DNA of 64,000 nt from Chryseobacterium sp. (GTDB lineage Bacteria > Bacteroidota > Bacteroidia > Flavobacteriales > Weeksellaceae), in the NCBI GenBank assembly GCA_031277615.1, contig JAITMC010000040.1:186001-250000 (forward strand). The letters are read 5' to 3'. A program made the translations under genes and the position numbers. Shown here one piece after another: positions 42,271 through 50,145 of this stretch. The notes below the pieces were generated by a model, which searched no databases, was not told where the DNA came from, and saw nothing but the letters and a program-made list of their open reading frames with translations. How positions within the stretch are numbered: position 1 is the stretch's first letter; every line of letters starts with the position of its first letter.

Positions 42271-43170
42271 TTATTTCTTCTTTACCAGAGAAACAACACC
42301 TTTTCCCATCGTGAAAAGTGCTACGGCAAATAATCCTCCTACAAGCCCTAGAATAATTTCTTTTAGAATAGTAAGCATTTCATTAGAAGACCAGGAAGGT
42401 AAAACATGGTGAAGAAAGTCTATTCTGTGTGAGAAAATACCGCCAGCTACCATAATCAAAGCAATGGTACCAATAACTCCCAAAGCTTTAATAACAACTG
42501 GTAAGGCTTTCACCAAGAAGTGTCCAAGCATTCCGAAGAAGCCTTTGTCATTGCTCTTTTTAATTAATTTAAATCCAGCATCATCCATTCTTACGATCAA
42601 AGCAACAATTCCGTATACTCCTACTGTAGCGATAAAAGCAACCAAACTCGTCACCAAAATCTGGGTAATAAAAGGATGGCTTTCTTCCAAAACCGTTCCT
42701 AAAGCAATGATGACAATTTCAACAGACAGAATAAAATCTGTGGTAATGGCCGATTTGATCTTTGCTTTTTCTATTTCTTCATCGCTCTTTTCGTCTTCCA
42801 CAATTTCTTCTACAACTTCGTGACCTTTTTTATCCCGGTGAAAAAGAAATTCTATGATTTTCTCAACACCTTCAAACGCCAGATATAACCCTCCGGCAAT
42901 CAATACATAATTAATAGCGGGAGCATAAAGCCAGTTGAGAAGGAATACAACAGGAAGAATAATCAGTTTATTAACGAATGAACCTTTCGTAATCGCCCAT
43001 AAAACCGGAATTTCGCGGGAAGAAAGAAAGCCCGTTGCCTTTTCTGCATTTACGGCAAGATCATCCCCTAAAATTCCTGCCGTTTTTTGTGTAGCTATTT
43101 TACTGGTAACCGCCACATCATCCATCAATGCTGCAATATCATCTAAAATTGCAAAAAAGCCTGATGCCAT
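42271..43170 (-). CDS. DUF808-family inner-membrane protein
   Basis: A 299-residue membrane protein of the DUF808 (YedI-like) family. The start MASGFFAILDDIAALMDDVAV is characteristic, as is KTAGILGDDLAVNAEKATGF. Several hydrophobic segments follow (about residues 70-100, 140-200 and 225-290), with a charged loop around 120-140. Function is not known in any well-studied relative. It has a full promoter and its own strong terminator, so it is monocistronic. Confidence 0.9.
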   Translation of the reverse strand: MASGFFAILDDIAALMDDVAVTSKIATQKTAGILGDDLAVNAEKATGFLSSREIPVLWAITKGSFVNKLIILPVVFLLNWLYAPAINYVLIAGGLYLAFEGVEKIIEFLFHRDKKGHEVVEEIVEDEKSDEEIEKAKIKSAITTDFILSVEIVIIALGTVLEESHPFITQILVTSLVAFIATVGVYGIVALIVRMDDAGFKLIKKSNDKGFFGMLGHFLVKALPVVIKALGVIGTIALIMVAGGIFSHRIDFLHHVLPSWSSNEMLTILKEIILGLVGGLFAVALFTMGKGVVSLVKKK

Positions 43171-43204
43171 ATTTTAATGTTTTTTTAATATTTGTTAAGT
43201 TGAA

Positions 43205-43233
43205 CAAAAATAATTATTTAATTCTATTTTCAA
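43205..43233 (-). promoter_or_regulatory. Promoter of the DUF808 gene
   Basis: On the minus strand TTG (complement of 43,231-43,233), 18 bp, then TATTTTTG (complement of 43,205-43,212). The expected leader is about 30 bases. Confidence 0.7.
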
Positions 43234-43315
43234 ACGGTTTGTAAATATTAATTTTAACGAAGGAGTAACGATTATTTCTTTATTTGTATATTCGTCTTTA
43301 TCAATAACCGATACC

Positions 43316-43765
43316 ATGAATAATTCCGAGATAGAACAGATTTTTAACAGAACTTTTGCAGGGCTTACCCTGTTTTACAGGGATACGGATCTCCGTGATG
43401 AATTGCTTTCAAAATATCATCCGGGACAGATTCTTCATGAACGCGGTTTTGTGGATGTGACTTACAAAGGAGGCGGTTTAACGGGAAATACCCGATTCCT
43501 GATCGCGTCTGCCAATGGAAGGGACCTTTCAGCTCTGTATTCTGAAAACCAATCACCGGGTCACATTCTGCTCAGGGCAGGTTCTTATTTTAAAGTTCTT
43601 GACATTTCAAAATCTGAAGGAAAAACTCAGATTTTTCTATTGGACATCCCTGCGGACGCTCTTGATTTCTTTGAGAAAAGCACTTCCAATATTGAAGAAC
43701 AGATTGTTGAAAAGGCAAAAGAAAATTTTCCACCAAAATACAGGCTGATCCGGTTCCTGAACTGA
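43316..43765 (+). CDS. Conserved-looking cytoplasmic protein, unknown
   Basis: A 149-residue soluble protein (MNNSEIEQIFNRTFAGLTLF...). It has mixed alpha/beta character, no signal peptide and no membrane helix. The central stretch VDVTYKGGGLTGNTRFLIAS followed by FKVLDISKSEGKTQIFLLDIP could be a small beta domain. The stop overlaps the start of the next small gene (TGATG), so the two are translated together. I do not recognise the family. Coding character is good, because the frame is uninterrupted and rich in typical codons. Confidence 0.75.
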   Translation: MNNSEIEQIFNRTFAGLTLFYRDTDLRDELLSKYHPGQILHERGFVDVTYKGGGLTGNTRFLIASANGRDLSALYSENQSPGHILLRAGSYFKVLDISKSEGKTQIFLLDIPADALDFFEKSTSNIEEQIVEKAKENFPPKYRLIRFLN

Positions 43766-43905
43766 TGGATCAGGAATGGAAAGCAAGAACTTCTGCTCCG
43801 ATCGGGATGAATGATTATGGTGATTTTTTCCCTGTTGATGCAGTGCCTCAGCCTAAAGAGCCTGACCAGCCTACCCCATCCAGGCCCTGGTGGAAAATCT
43901 GGTAA
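43765..43905 (+). CDS. Small Pro/Trp-rich protein coupled to upstream gene
   Basis: A 46-residue ORF (MDQEWKARTSAPIGMNDYGD...) ending PSRPWWKIW. Its ATG overlaps the TGA of the gene at 43,316, a sign of translational coupling and the best evidence that it is real. It is acidic in the middle, proline-rich near the end, and has no hydrophobic helix. No family is recognised. Confidence 0.6.
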   Translation: MDQEWKARTSAPIGMNDYGDFFPVDAVPQPKEPDQPTPSRPWWKIW

Positions 43906-43927
43906 TATCAGATCCTATGCACTCTAA

Positions 43928-43935
43928 TAAATTTG
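43928..43935 (+). promoter_or_regulatory. Minus-7 box of the GLPGLI gene
   Basis: TAAATTTG lies 36 bp before the chosen ATG at 43,972. The longer in-frame alternative start at 43,933 falls inside the box and is unlikely. Confidence 0.55.
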
Positions 43936-43971
43936 TATATTCGTACCACACCAGAAAATATAAACCGGAAT

Positions 43972-44790
43972 ATGAGATCTTTATTCATTTTTTTCATGCT
44001 GCTTATATGCAGTTTATTTCAAAGTCAAAGTAAACAATTCCTATACGAATACCGCTTTATTCCTGATTCTACTGAAAAGAAACAGGTGATGACTGAAATA
44101 ATGATACTGGATATTGATCAGAAAAGATCCCTGTTTTTCGGACAGGAAATGTACCGGTCTGATTCTACCCTGCTCAGCGATTCCAAAAAGGGTATTTTTT
44201 CAATGCCTCCGGACAAGCAGATGATCAGTGAACAGGTTATCAAATATCCGAATTCGGCACAGATGGATTATGTAAAACTGGTTTCATACCAAAAATACGT
44301 GGTCAGCCAGGAGGTAAAACTTCCGTGGAAACTCATTTCAGAATTCAAAACCATCCTGGATCATAAGGTACAGAAGGCTAAGGTTTCATTCGGCGGAAGA
44401 GCATGGACGGCATGGTTTGCCAAAGATATTCCTTTTCAGGACGGTCCTTATAAGTTTTCCGGTCTTCCGGGGCTTATTCTGGAACTGGAAGATGATACGA
44501 AAAGTCATCATTATATTCTTAAAGGAATCAGAGATCATCCGAAGGAATTTATATATCCGGCTTTAAACAATTATAAGATATCAAAAATATCCTATCAACA
44601 ATTCATTAAACTCTATAAAAACTACAGGATCAATCCTGTTGCTAATCTGATAGGAAAAATTCCGGATTATCAGGATGAAAACGGAAATACGGTGAGCGGA
44701 CAGCAGAAAGTAAGAGAAATAGAACAGATCAAACTCGAACAGATTAAAAAAGATAATAATATCATTGAAATCGACCTGCTGAAAAAATAA
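43972..44790 (+). CDS. GLPGLI-family secreted protein
   Basis: A 272-residue exported protein with signal peptide MRSLFIFFMLLICSLFQSQS. The family name motif GLPGLI is at about residues 164-169 (KFSGLPGLILELEDD), preceded by the AWFAKDIPFQDGPY block typical of the family. GLPGLI proteins are common in Bacteroidota and of unknown function. Some lie beside TonB-dependent receptors, but none is here. The start at 43,972 is chosen over 43,933 because it gives the signal peptide directly and the minus-7 box overlaps the earlier codon. A further secreted protein follows after 22 bp, probably in the same transcript. Confidence 0.88.
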   Translation: MRSLFIFFMLLICSLFQSQSKQFLYEYRFIPDSTEKKQVMTEIMILDIDQKRSLFFGQEMYRSDSTLLSDSKKGIFSMPPDKQMISEQVIKYPNSAQMDYVKLVSYQKYVVSQEVKLPWKLISEFKTILDHKVQKAKVSFGGRAWTAWFAKDIPFQDGPYKFSGLPGLILELEDDTKSHHYILKGIRDHPKEFIYPALNNYKISKISYQQFIKLYKNYRINPVANLIGKIPDYQDENGNTVSGQQKVREIEQIKLEQIKKDNNIIEIDLLKK

Positions 44791-44812
44791 ATTTCAATTC
44801 AACAGATTCTGA

Positions 44813-45640
44813 ATGAAAATAAAATTACTTATATTTTGTATGGCTTCATTGCTGTTTTCTGCTCAGAAAGAGCCGGACTATCTTAATTGCTATTTAAAGT
44901 CTCTCAAAACCGTCTGTAAAGAAAACAGCAGAACTACCGTTTCTGAAATCAGCAGTGAAGACGGAATCAGTATATACGGCAGACTGGAAGATCTGAAGAA
45001 AGGGTTATCTGAAAGGGCTTTTGAAAAATACAAAGACAGAATCCGTTTCAGCTGCCATGAAAATATACGGTATGACAGCATTCACAAGATCTATTACGCC
45101 CAAAACAATGATGATCACAGAAAACTGTATTTTATTTATGCAGGAAAGGAGAATCCTAAAATTCTGTATAAAGGAACGGAGGATTTGAAGAAAGTAAAGA
45201 ATACTAATCTTCATACTTCTCAGAAATACCTTCAGCTTTACAGCAAAGAACATGAAAACAACCAGGATTATGAAGCTTTTTATTACTTCTACAATCAGCA
45301 GAACTGGTTGGAATACATCTTTCACCAGCATGGTAATGAATTTAATGAATATACTTTCATCTATCAGGATTCATTTTACGGAACAGAACTTTCCGAGGCG
45401 TATAAAAATGGTATTCTGTCTGAGGAGTATACCTATGACAGAGATGAAAACATCTCCGAAACAACCGTTACGGAATATCACATAGATGAGTCTTACAGGC
45501 TGGATAAAAAGAACAGACCGTTTTTAAAGAGATCATCCTACATCTCTGCTTCCACGCCATGCAGCTGCCGGGAAGGATATATTACCAAAATTATATACTG
45601 GAATGATGATCGGTGCAGCAGTAAAATCATCCTTGAATAG
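44813..45640 (+). CDS. Secreted protein, unknown
   Basis: A 275-residue exported protein with a short signal peptide (MKIKLLIFCMASLLFSAQ). The mature part is rich in Tyr, Glu and Lys (YEAFYYFYNQQNWLEYIF). Near the C terminus it has a small Cys cluster (STPCSCREGY, DDRCSSK). The repeating Y-x-E/D-E-x-Y style of the second half resembles proteins that accumulate toxin/immunity-type beta repeats, but no clear motif is present. It starts 22 bp after the GLPGLI gene and is likely co-transcribed. No family is recognised. Confidence 0.75.
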   Translation: MKIKLLIFCMASLLFSAQKEPDYLNCYLKSLKTVCKENSRTTVSEISSEDGISIYGRLEDLKKGLSERAFEKYKDRIRFSCHENIRYDSIHKIYYAQNNDDHRKLYFIYAGKENPKILYKGTEDLKKVKNTNLHTSQKYLQLYSKEHENNQDYEAFYYFYNQQNWLEYIFHQHGNEFNEYTFIYQDSFYGTELSEAYKNGILSEEYTYDRDENISETTVTEYHIDESYRLDKKNRPFLKRSSYISASTPCSCREGYITKIIYWNDDRCSSKIILE

Positions 45641-45696
45641 GATTGTTCTCTCCAGAAGACCTGTATTTTGTCCTCTTTATTTTGTATTTTTAATCT

Positions 45697-46566
45697 ATGA
45701 AAAAGCTCATTCTGAGATACCATTTTTTCGCAGTCGGATGCATGAGTTTCCTGCTTCAGTCGTGTAATACCAAATTCAGGGTTTGGGTAGGCCCCGGCGG
45801 CCAGCAGAAGATCTATAATCTGAAATATGGCGACCATAAAAGGCAGAAAATGGATATTTTTCTCCCGCTGGACTACCCTGAAGACAGCCCTGTGGTACTT
45901 ATTGTACATGGCGGAGCATGGACGCTGGGGAAAAAGGAACATATGATTCAGGTTCAGAAAATGCTTTTTAGCCATCAGATTCCAAGCATTAATATGAATT
46001 ACAGGCTGGTCTCCAAACGCAAGAAGATCACTTATAAACAACAATTGGAAGATATAGGGCTGGCCATTAAAAAATTTAACTCGTTATCGGGTAATGCAGA
46101 ACTGAAACCTGATAATTTCATCCTGCTCGGAGAAAGTGCCGGAGCACATCTTGCTCTTCTTTACGGCTATAAGAACCCGAACCAGATCAGGAAAATTATT
46201 TCCCTGAGCGGTCCTACTGATTTTTTCAGCCAGGAATACCTCAATTCATTTTATTCCAAATACACCTCTCCTACTTTCCAGAAGGTTGTCGGAACAAAAT
46301 TCGACCGTAAAAATATTTCGGAAGCTTTTAAAGAAGCCAGTCCGATTGCCAATATTACGAATGTTCCCACTCTTCTTTTTCAGGGAAACAATGACTTCCT
46401 GGTGAATCATCATCAGGGAACCGCCATGGATTCTGCCCTTACGGCCCATAACGTTCCTCACAAACTGGTTTTTATGAAGAGAACAGGGCATGTTCCGAGG
46501 CTTTTCAGCAAAAGAAAAAGAGACAGCATTATCTATCCGAATATCCTGGAATGGATAAAAAAATAA
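45697..46566 (+). CDS. Alpha/beta-hydrolase lipoprotein (esterase-like)
   Basis: A 289-residue hydrolase of the carboxylesterase/BD-FAE type. The signal peptide ends LLQSC, a plausible lipobox, so it is probably a lipoprotein. The oxyanion-hole motif HGGAW is near residue 71 and the nucleophile elbow GESAGAH near 146. GNNDFLVNHH (Asp) and RTGHVPRLF (His) complete the triad near 230 and 268. The natural ester is unknown. It lies 56 bp after the secreted-protein gene in the same direction, possibly part of the same unit. Confidence 0.88.
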   Translation: MKKLILRYHFFAVGCMSFLLQSCNTKFRVWVGPGGQQKIYNLKYGDHKRQKMDIFLPLDYPEDSPVVLIVHGGAWTLGKKEHMIQVQKMLFSHQIPSINMNYRLVSKRKKITYKQQLEDIGLAIKKFNSLSGNAELKPDNFILLGESAGAHLALLYGYKNPNQIRKIISLSGPTDFFSQEYLNSFYSKYTSPTFQKVVGTKFDRKNISEAFKEASPIANITNVPTLLFQGNNDFLVNHHQGTAMDSALTAHNVPHKLVFMKRTGHVPRLFSKRKRDSIIYPNILEWIKK

Positions 46567-46586
46567 CCCGCCCAAAGGCAGGTTAT
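46563..46586 (+). terminator. Weak hairpin after the esterase gene
   Basis: ATAACCCGCC and GGCAGGTTAT pair with one mismatch around a 4-base loop. A T-rich but broken run follows. It overlaps the last codon of the gene. Confidence 0.5.
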
Positions 46587-46609
46587 CTGTAATATTTTCT
46601 TTTTAAATT

Positions 46610-47305
46610 TTATTCAAAATCCTTGTTTTCGTATTTGGAGAAATCTTCTTTTTTTCCAAAGGCGAATTTAATGATCACCGGAAGCGTAGTTACCAGTACG
46701 ATGACGATGATGATATATTCCAGTTTTTCTTTTAAATTAATTCCGAACTGCTCCATGAATAATTTATCAAGATAGTGTCCGGCAAAGATCAGAAGGAATG
46801 ACCAAAGAACTCCACCGATGATGTTATCTCTTAAGAATTCTTTTTTATCCATTTTTACGATTCCGGCCACAATCGGGGTAAATGTTCTCACCACCGGCAA
46901 GAATCTAGCCATAATAATAGCCAGGGCTCCGTGTTTTTCAAAGAAATCATGAGCCTGGTAAAGGTACTTTTTCTTAAATAACATTGAATCCGGTCTTTTA
47001 TACAAAGCAGGCCCTGTTTTTCTTCCGAAATAATATCCCACTTCATTTCCGATCACGGCTGCAATAGCAACGCCGGTAGCCAGAAGCGTAGTATCTAAGA
47101 AATCGCTCCCTGTAGAGCCAAAAGTCTCTTTGATGATTTCAACGGCATAAATTCCTGAAACGAAAAGCAGTGAGTCTCCAGGTAGAAAAAATCCTACAAA
47201 AAGTCCGGTTTCCGCAAAAACAATAAATAAAATAAGCCAGAACCCACCCATTTTAATATAAAACTCGGGGTTCAGTAAATCTCTCCAGCTATTGAAATCT
47301 TCCAT
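46610..47305 (-). CDS. DedA-family membrane protein
   Basis: A 231-residue DedA/SNARE-associated protein. The family is implicated in phospholipid scrambling and membrane homeostasis. Typical motifs are FAETGLFVGFFLPGDSLLF (about residues 30-48) and FGRKTGPALYKRP. The re-entrant loop segment ARFLPVVRTFTPIVAGI follows (about 145-161). The start is MEDFNSW at 47,305. A longer frame begins at 47,350, but the promoter box lies between the two, so the longer form cannot be made from it. Confidence 0.9.
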   Translation of the reverse strand: MEDFNSWRDLLNPEFYIKMGGFWLILFIVFAETGLFVGFFLPGDSLLFVSGIYAVEIIKETFGSTGSDFLDTTLLATGVAIAAVIGNEVGYYFGRKTGPALYKRPDSMLFKKKYLYQAHDFFEKHGALAIIMARFLPVVRTFTPIVAGIVKMDKKEFLRDNIIGGVLWSFLLIFAGHYLDKLFMEQFGINLKEKLEYIIIVIVLVTTLPVIIKFAFGKKEDFSKYENKDFE

Positions 47306-47321
47306 ATATAACGATATAGCA

Positions 47322-47350
47322 CAAAAATAAGCGTAAAAAGTCTGAAACAA
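47322..47350 (-). promoter_or_regulatory. Promoter of the DedA gene
   Basis: On the minus strand TTG (complement of 47,348-47,350), 18 bp, TATTTTTG (complement of 47,322-47,329). It decides the start at 47,305, with a leader of about 10 bases. Confidence 0.7.
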
Positions 47351-47392
47351 AAATTAATTATAAGATTTTAACTAAAATACAGACATGATATT

Positions 47393-48505
47393 TTACAAGT
47401 CGAGGTCATCATCAGAAACAGCGGTTCCATCGGCCATCAGGAAGGCTTTCAGGAAAGGGGTAAGATTTCCGTTCATTACCGAATCCACATCTGAAGTTTC
47501 GTGTCCTGAGCGAACGTCCTTTACCAGTTTATAAGGGTGCATTACATAGTTTCTGATCTGGCTTCCCCACTCGATTTTCATCTTGTTGGCTTCAATCTCA
47601 TTTCTGGCCTTCATTCTTTCTTCCAGTTCCATTTCATAAAGCCTTGAACGAAGGAGCTGCATTGCTTTTTCCTTGTTCTGAAGCTGTGAACGGGATTCTG
47701 AGTTTTCAATGATGATTCCGGTTGGTGCGTGACGAAGACGTACGGCTGTTTCCACCTTGTTTACGTTCTGCCCTCCGGCTCCGGAAGACCTCATCGTTTC
47801 AAATGAGATATCGGCAGGATTGATATTGATCTCAATGGTATCGTCCACCAGCGGATAAACATATACGGAAACAAAACTTGTATGGCGTTTGGCATTACTG
47901 TCGAAAGGTGAAATTCTTACCAGCCTGTGCACCCCGTTTTCCCCTTTCAGGTATCCGAAGGCATATTCCCCGTCAATTTCCAGGGTTACGGTCTTTACTC
48001 CGGCTACATCACCTTCCTGGAAGTTAAGCTCACGGATTTTATACCCTTGTTTTTCTGCCCACATGGTATACATTCTCATCAGCATCGAGGCCCAGTCGCA
48101 GCTTTCGGTTCCTCCGGCTCCTGCGGTGATCTGAAGCACGGCAGAAAGCTCATCTCCTTCATTGGAAAGCATATTCTTAAATTCCAGGTCTTCGATTTTT
48201 TCTACCAGCTGAGGGAAAGAAGCATCGAGTTCTTTTTCAGAGTCCGGATCTTCTTTGGCAAATTCCAGCAGAACCTGGAGGTCTTCAAACTGAGTACTGA
48301 TCTCTTCATAATCCTCTACCCATCGTTTTTTGGAACGGAGCTGCTTCAGAAAAGCTTCCGCTTCTTTGGGACTGTCCCAAAACTCAGGAGCGGCTGTTTT
48401 TTCATCATCATTGGCAATTTCTATCTTCTTTTTTTCAATCTGAAGGTATTTATGTAAGTCTTCTATTCTGGACTGAACTTCTTTTATCTGGTCGTTGTTG
48501 ATCAC
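47393..48505 (-). CDS. prfB: Peptide chain release factor 2
   Basis: A 370-residue class I release factor recognising UGA and UAA. The stop-codon recognition tripeptide SPF (VRISPFDSN) and the catalytic GGQ ([18 protein letters not shown]) are present. The frame is complete from the start. There is no in-frame UGA in the first 30 codons, so the +1 programmed frameshift that autoregulates RF2 in E. coli and many bacteria is absent. The start is GTG (complement of 48,503-48,505). An in-frame TAA lies three codons upstream, and no nearby ATG exists. A TATTTTTG box (48,523-48,530) gives a short leader. Confidence 0.95.
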   Translation of the reverse strand: MINNDQIKEVQSRIEDLHKYLQIEKKKIEIANDDEKTAAPEFWDSPKEAEAFLKQLRSKKRWVEDYEEISTQFEDLQVLLEFAKEDPDSEKELDASFPQLVEKIEDLEFKNMLSNEGDELSAVLQITAGAGGTESCDWASMLMRMYTMWAEKQGYKIRELNFQEGDVAGVKTVTLEIDGEYAFGYLKGENGVHRLVRISPFDSNAKRHTSFVSVYVYPLVDDTIEININPADISFETMRSSGAGGQNVNKVETAVRLRHAPTGIIIENSESRSQLQNKEKAMQLLRSRLYEMELEERMKARNEIEANKMKIEWGSQIRNYVMHPYKLVKDVRSGHETSDVDSVMNGNLTPFLKAFLMADGTAVSDDDLDL

Positions 48506-48522
48506 GAATTTTTAATTTTATA

Positions 48523-48530
48523 CAAAAATA
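48523..48530 (-). promoter_or_regulatory. Minus-7 box of prfB
   Basis: TATTTTTG on the minus strand, 17 bp before the GTG start. No TTG occurs at the expected distance. Confidence 0.55.
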
Positions 48531-48703
48531 CGGAATTCTTTTATCAGTTGGAGACTAAGGATTCAAGGTTTCCTATTTAACAGTCAGAAATTAATCGATC
48601 CCGGACTATCATTTTGCAGTAAGTGTTTTTATAGTTTTTATGTTCCGATTCTTTATATTCTTCAAAAACGTATATTTATCTTTATCAAAAAAACATCATC
48701 TGA

Positions 48704-48985
48704 ATGGATAAAAACTATATGAATATCATCATCAATGAACGTCGGGGTCATCTGGGGCAGTTAAAAAAACTGATTATCTCTATGAATATAAGTCCCGGCA
48801 TGGATAAAGAATTCTGTGCCTATCTTGCTGAAAGAATTCTCCGGCAACTGGAAAAAGGTGTCGATTCACAGAAAATACAGGAAATTATAACGTATGAATT
48901 ATGTGTCGGATATGGTCTTTACGTCTATGAATTTGATTCGGAAAAAATAACCGATGACATTATGGACTGGTGGGAAAACTTATGA
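48704..48985 (+). CDS. Small acidic helical protein, unknown
   Basis: A 93-residue protein (MDKNYMNIIINERRGHLGQL...), mostly helical by composition, ending in acidic IMDWWENL. It has no signal or membrane helix. A TATATTTA box (48,671-48,678), one base off consensus, precedes it. It is convergent with the FAD oxidase gene, only 2 bp separating the stops. The size and charge recall immunity-type or regulatory small proteins, but nothing in the sequence supports a specific role. Confidence 0.6.
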   Translation: MDKNYMNIIINERRGHLGQLKKLIISMNISPGMDKEFCAYLAERILRQLEKGVDSQKIQEIITYELCVGYGLYVYEFDSEKITDDIMDWWENL

Positions 48986-48987
48986 TT

Positions 48988-50097
48988 TCAGACCATCATT
49001 TCAGCAAGCATCTCTCCGATCTTCGGAGCAAGGGCAACTCCCATTCCGGAAAGTCTTACCCCGCAGAACTGTCTTTCTGAAAGCCGTTTGATCACCGGGC
49101 TTTTTTCTGATCCCATCGCCATAATTCCGGACCATCGGAGTGCAATTTTAAAGTCCTGTCCGGGTAAAATAACTTCTTTTAAAAAATTCTCCAAATGGGT
49201 TTGCAAAAATGCAGTGGTTTCAAGAGCAGTGGTCTCTTCTGTTTTGAAATCCTGGTTTCTTCCGCCTCCCAATAATACCCTGTTGCCCAGATTCCTGAAG
49301 TAATAAAAACCCTCATCATAATGGAAAGTTCCTTTTAACTGTAAGCCTTCAACAGGTTCCGTCAGAATGATCTGCCCGCGGGCCGGAATAATCTCTTCAT
49401 TTTCCAGAAATTCTGAGCTGAATGCATTGGTACAGTACATGAGCTGGTCAGCATCTATACAAAGGCTTTCCGAAAGCCTGACTTTTACGGTATTTTCTTT
49501 TTCAGTGACATTTTTTACTGCTGTTCCGAAAAGAAACTCAACGTTCAGCTGCTGGCATTTTTCCAGAAGCTTCTGCAGTAGCTTTCCTGAATGCAGACTT
49601 CCTTCACACGGGTTTTCAATGAGCAATTCAGATTTCCCCAAACCGAATTCTCTGATTTTTTCCTGCTTTAAAGTATACGTTTTTTCGAGCCCGGTTATGG
49701 TTTTCAGTTTTTCATTCACGAGCTCCAATTGCTGCAAAGGACCATTATCATTTAAAATTTCATAACCTCCGGATTGTTCAAAATCGATTTCACTGTTTTT
49801 AAAATATTTCTGAATTTTCTGCAATCCCTCAAACCTCATTTTTACCAGCTCCAGCGTTTTTTCCCAACCCATCTTCTGCGAATCTGCGATAACTTCCGTC
49901 AGACTCCCGAAACATGCAAAGCCCGCATTTCTTGTTGAAGCTCCCAATGGCACTGTATTCCGCTCAATGACCAGCACAGATTTTTCAGGATATTTTTCCT
50001 TTACGGACAATGCAGTCCAGAGTCCGGTAAACCCTGCCCCGATAATGATAAGGTCTCTTTTTCTGTAGAAAGTTTCGAGTTCCCAGATGCTGTTCAT
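48988..50097 (-). CDS. FAD-dependent oxidoreductase (DAO family)
   Basis: A 369-residue flavoprotein of the D-amino-acid oxidase/glycine oxidase type. The dinucleotide-binding GAGFTGLWTAL follows RDLIIIG near residue 15. VLVIERN holds the ribose-binding acidic residue, and GASTRNAGFACFG matches the family's FAD contact. The C-terminal half has GQIILTEP, LGGGRNQDF and RWSGIMAMG. The substrate is an unknown amine or amino acid. It lies downstream of the AAA ATPase gene in the same direction with a 48-bp repeat-like gap, so an operon is possible. Confidence 0.88.
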   Translation of the reverse strand: MNSIWELETFYRKRDLIIIGAGFTGLWTALSVKEKYPEKSVLVIERNTVPLGASTRNAGFACFGSLTEVIADSQKMGWEKTLELVKMRFEGLQKIQKYFKNSEIDFEQSGGYEILNDNGPLQQLELVNEKLKTITGLEKTYTLKQEKIREFGLGKSELLIENPCEGSLHSGKLLQKLLEKCQQLNVEFLFGTAVKNVTEKENTVKVRLSESLCIDADQLMYCTNAFSSEFLENEEIIPARGQIILTEPVEGLQLKGTFHYDEGFYYFRNLGNRVLLGGGRNQDFKTEETTALETTAFLQTHLENFLKEVILPGQDFKIALRWSGIMAMGSEKSPVIKRLSERQFCGVRLSGMGVALAPKIGEMLAEMMV

Positions 50098-50145
50098 GGG
50101 TAATGGTTATAAATAATGAGTAATGAGTGATGGGTAATTTAGGGT
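50098..50145. repeat. Heptamer-phased gap between oxidase and AAA genes
   Basis: Plus-strand reading gives 7-bp words TATAAAT, AATGAGT, AATGAGT, GATGGGT, AATTTAG. The AATGAGT unit is shared with the gap before obg. Confidence 0.5.

Noticed and set aside
46610..47350. Longer DedA form starting at 47,350
   Set aside because: The promoter box at 47,322-47,329 lies inside the extra part, and the extension MFQTFYAYFCAISLY is not typical of the family.
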